This document shows positions 63,447 through 64,000 of a DNA stretch of 64,000 nt, piece after piece. Within the stretch, counting starts at the first letter, position 1, and each line of letters opens with the position of its first letter. The stretch comes from an uncultured Methanomicrobiales archaeon (GTDB lineage: Archaea > Halobacteriota > Methanomicrobia > Methanomicrobiales > Methanospirillaceae): assembly GCA_903832665.1 (NCBI GenBank), contig CAILCG010000016.1, forward strand, positions 62,001 through 126,000, read 5' to 3'. The notes beneath the pieces were generated by a model that made no database searches, was not told where the DNA came from, and saw only the letters and a list, made by a program, of their open reading frames with translations. The position numbers and the translations under genes are program-made.

Positions 63447-64000
63447 ATGGGCGCAGGAGATTATTACGACACACTCGGCATACCCCGGAATGCCGATGAG
63501 AAAGAAGTAAAGAAAGCATACCGCAACCTCGCCCGTAAATATCACCCGGATGTCTGCAAAGAACCGGGAGCAGAAGATAAGTTCAAGAAGATCAACGAAG
63601 CCTACAGCGTACTTTCTGACGAGCAGAAGAAAAGCCAGTACGACAATATGGGCCACGAAACGTTCACGAACGCTTCGAAGGGCTCGTACACCGGAGGTGG
63701 GCAGAGTGGCGGAGGCTTCTCTTCCGACTTCTCCGGCTTCGGGGATATTTTTGATTTTTTCGGTGGAGGGCAGCGGCGATCAGGACCTCAGCCGGGTGCA
63801 GATCTTCTCATGCGCATCCAGATCGGGCTGGAGGATGCCGTTTCGGGTATCGATCGCGAGATCGAAGTGATGCACACTGAACCCTGTGCAGCCTGCAGCG
63901 GTTCGGGAAGCGAGAACAAACGCCTCAACGTATGCCCCCGATGCGGGGGAACCGGGCAGATGCGACAGACGGCCAACTCTGCGTTTGGCCAGTTTGTCCG
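63447..64000 (+). CDS. dnaJ: Co-chaperone DnaJ, partial at the window edge
   Basis: The first 184 codons: J-domain ([22 protein letters not shown], with HPD motif in KYHPDVC at 34-36), Gly/Phe-rich linker ([21 protein letters not shown]) and the start of the zinc-finger domain ([17 protein letters not shown]). Stimulates DnaK ATPase. The 3' end lies beyond 64000. Confidence 0.97.
   Translation, partial: MGAGDYYDTLGIPRNADEKEVKKAYRNLARKYHPDVCKEPGAEDKFKKINEAYSVLSDEQKKSQYDNMGHETFTNASKGSYTGGGQSGGGFSSDFSGFGDIFDFFGGGQRRSGPQPGADLLMRIQIGLEDAVSGIDREIEVMHTEPCAACSGSGSENKRLNVCPRCGGTGQMRQTANSAFGQFV

Overview
The window is archaeal and methanogenic. It carries four genes of coenzyme F430 synthesis (cfbA, cfbE, cfbD, cfbB), methanogenesis marker protein 9, hydrogenase maturation genes (hypC, hypA, hypE), an archaeosine radical SAM enzyme, TFE, aTrm56, CobY, archaellum genes, an archaeal AlaRS and the methanogen homocysteine-synthesis pair (DUF39-CBS plus NIL-ferredoxin). 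Gene content and protein style fit Methanomicrobiales, probably the Methanoregula group. The family-level placement is inference. Genes are dense, often coupled by ATGA or GTGA overlaps, and most intergenic AT-rich patches hold TATA-like promoters.

Layout. 0-5.2 kb: a large REC/PAS sensor with a 300-residue internal duplication, ilvE, and a PAS gene coupled to a DUF835/RecA-like gene broken by an in-frame TAG. 5.2-9.3 kb: cfbA-E-D-B operon without cfbC. 9.5-14.5 kb: a PD-(D/E)xK nuclease, a 25-bp-period repeat array, the mmp9/CitG-like/DUF447 operon and a membrane histidine kinase. 14.6-18.7 kb: hypCAE, tRNA-Ser(UGA), a predicted surface protein and RaSEA. 18.7-21.7 kb: a TIGR00300 protein and cobD-cobY. 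21.7-25.8 kb: a cell-division locus in which a 58-aa ribbon-helix-helix (CdrS-like) gene sits behind an inverted-repeat promoter and in front of ftsZ, followed by a coiled-coil protein and DUF373. 26-33.4 kb: archaellum/chemotaxis cluster on the minus strand (arlCDE-type, arlG-type, cheB, cheA, cheC, cheD, sensor propeller). It looks damaged: arlF/H/I/J are absent, cheB lacks its N-terminus and cheA is frameshifted.

33.5-38.7 kb: psiE-like, the hemB-hemL-hemC-cobA tetrapyrrole operon and an iron-sulfur flavoprotein. 38.8-42.7 kb: a small cysteine-rich protein, a lipoprotein gene with an in-frame TAG, a nitroreductase pseudogene and two paralogous secreted transglutaminase-like proteins. 42.8-45.7 kb: a five-gene coupled operon (HTH, trm56, ATP-grasp, tfe, HD). 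46.7-51.5 kb: homocysteine synthesis operon with UPF0280, then NIF3-like and SWIM proteins and a repeat lipoprotein. 51.7-60.1 kb: alaS, a membrane-anchored HTH regulator, a second surface protein, PUA-PAPS reductase/hisH and an isolated mrpF-mrpG pair. 60.4-64 kb: a 27-aa Lys/Ala peptide gene and grpE-dnaK-dnaJ, with dnaJ running off the window.

The tetrapyrrole genes fit together: hemB/L/C and cobA lead from glutamate-1-semialdehyde toward precorrin-2, the cfb genes take sirohydrochlorin to F430, and cobD/cobY serve cobamide assembly. Missing steps (hemA, hemD, a precorrin-2 dehydrogenase, cfbC) must lie elsewhere. The points most worth a second look are the damaged archaellum/chemotaxis cluster, the CdrS-like/ftsZ operator region, the 25-bp repeat array, and several independent gene lesions in one 64-kb stretch.
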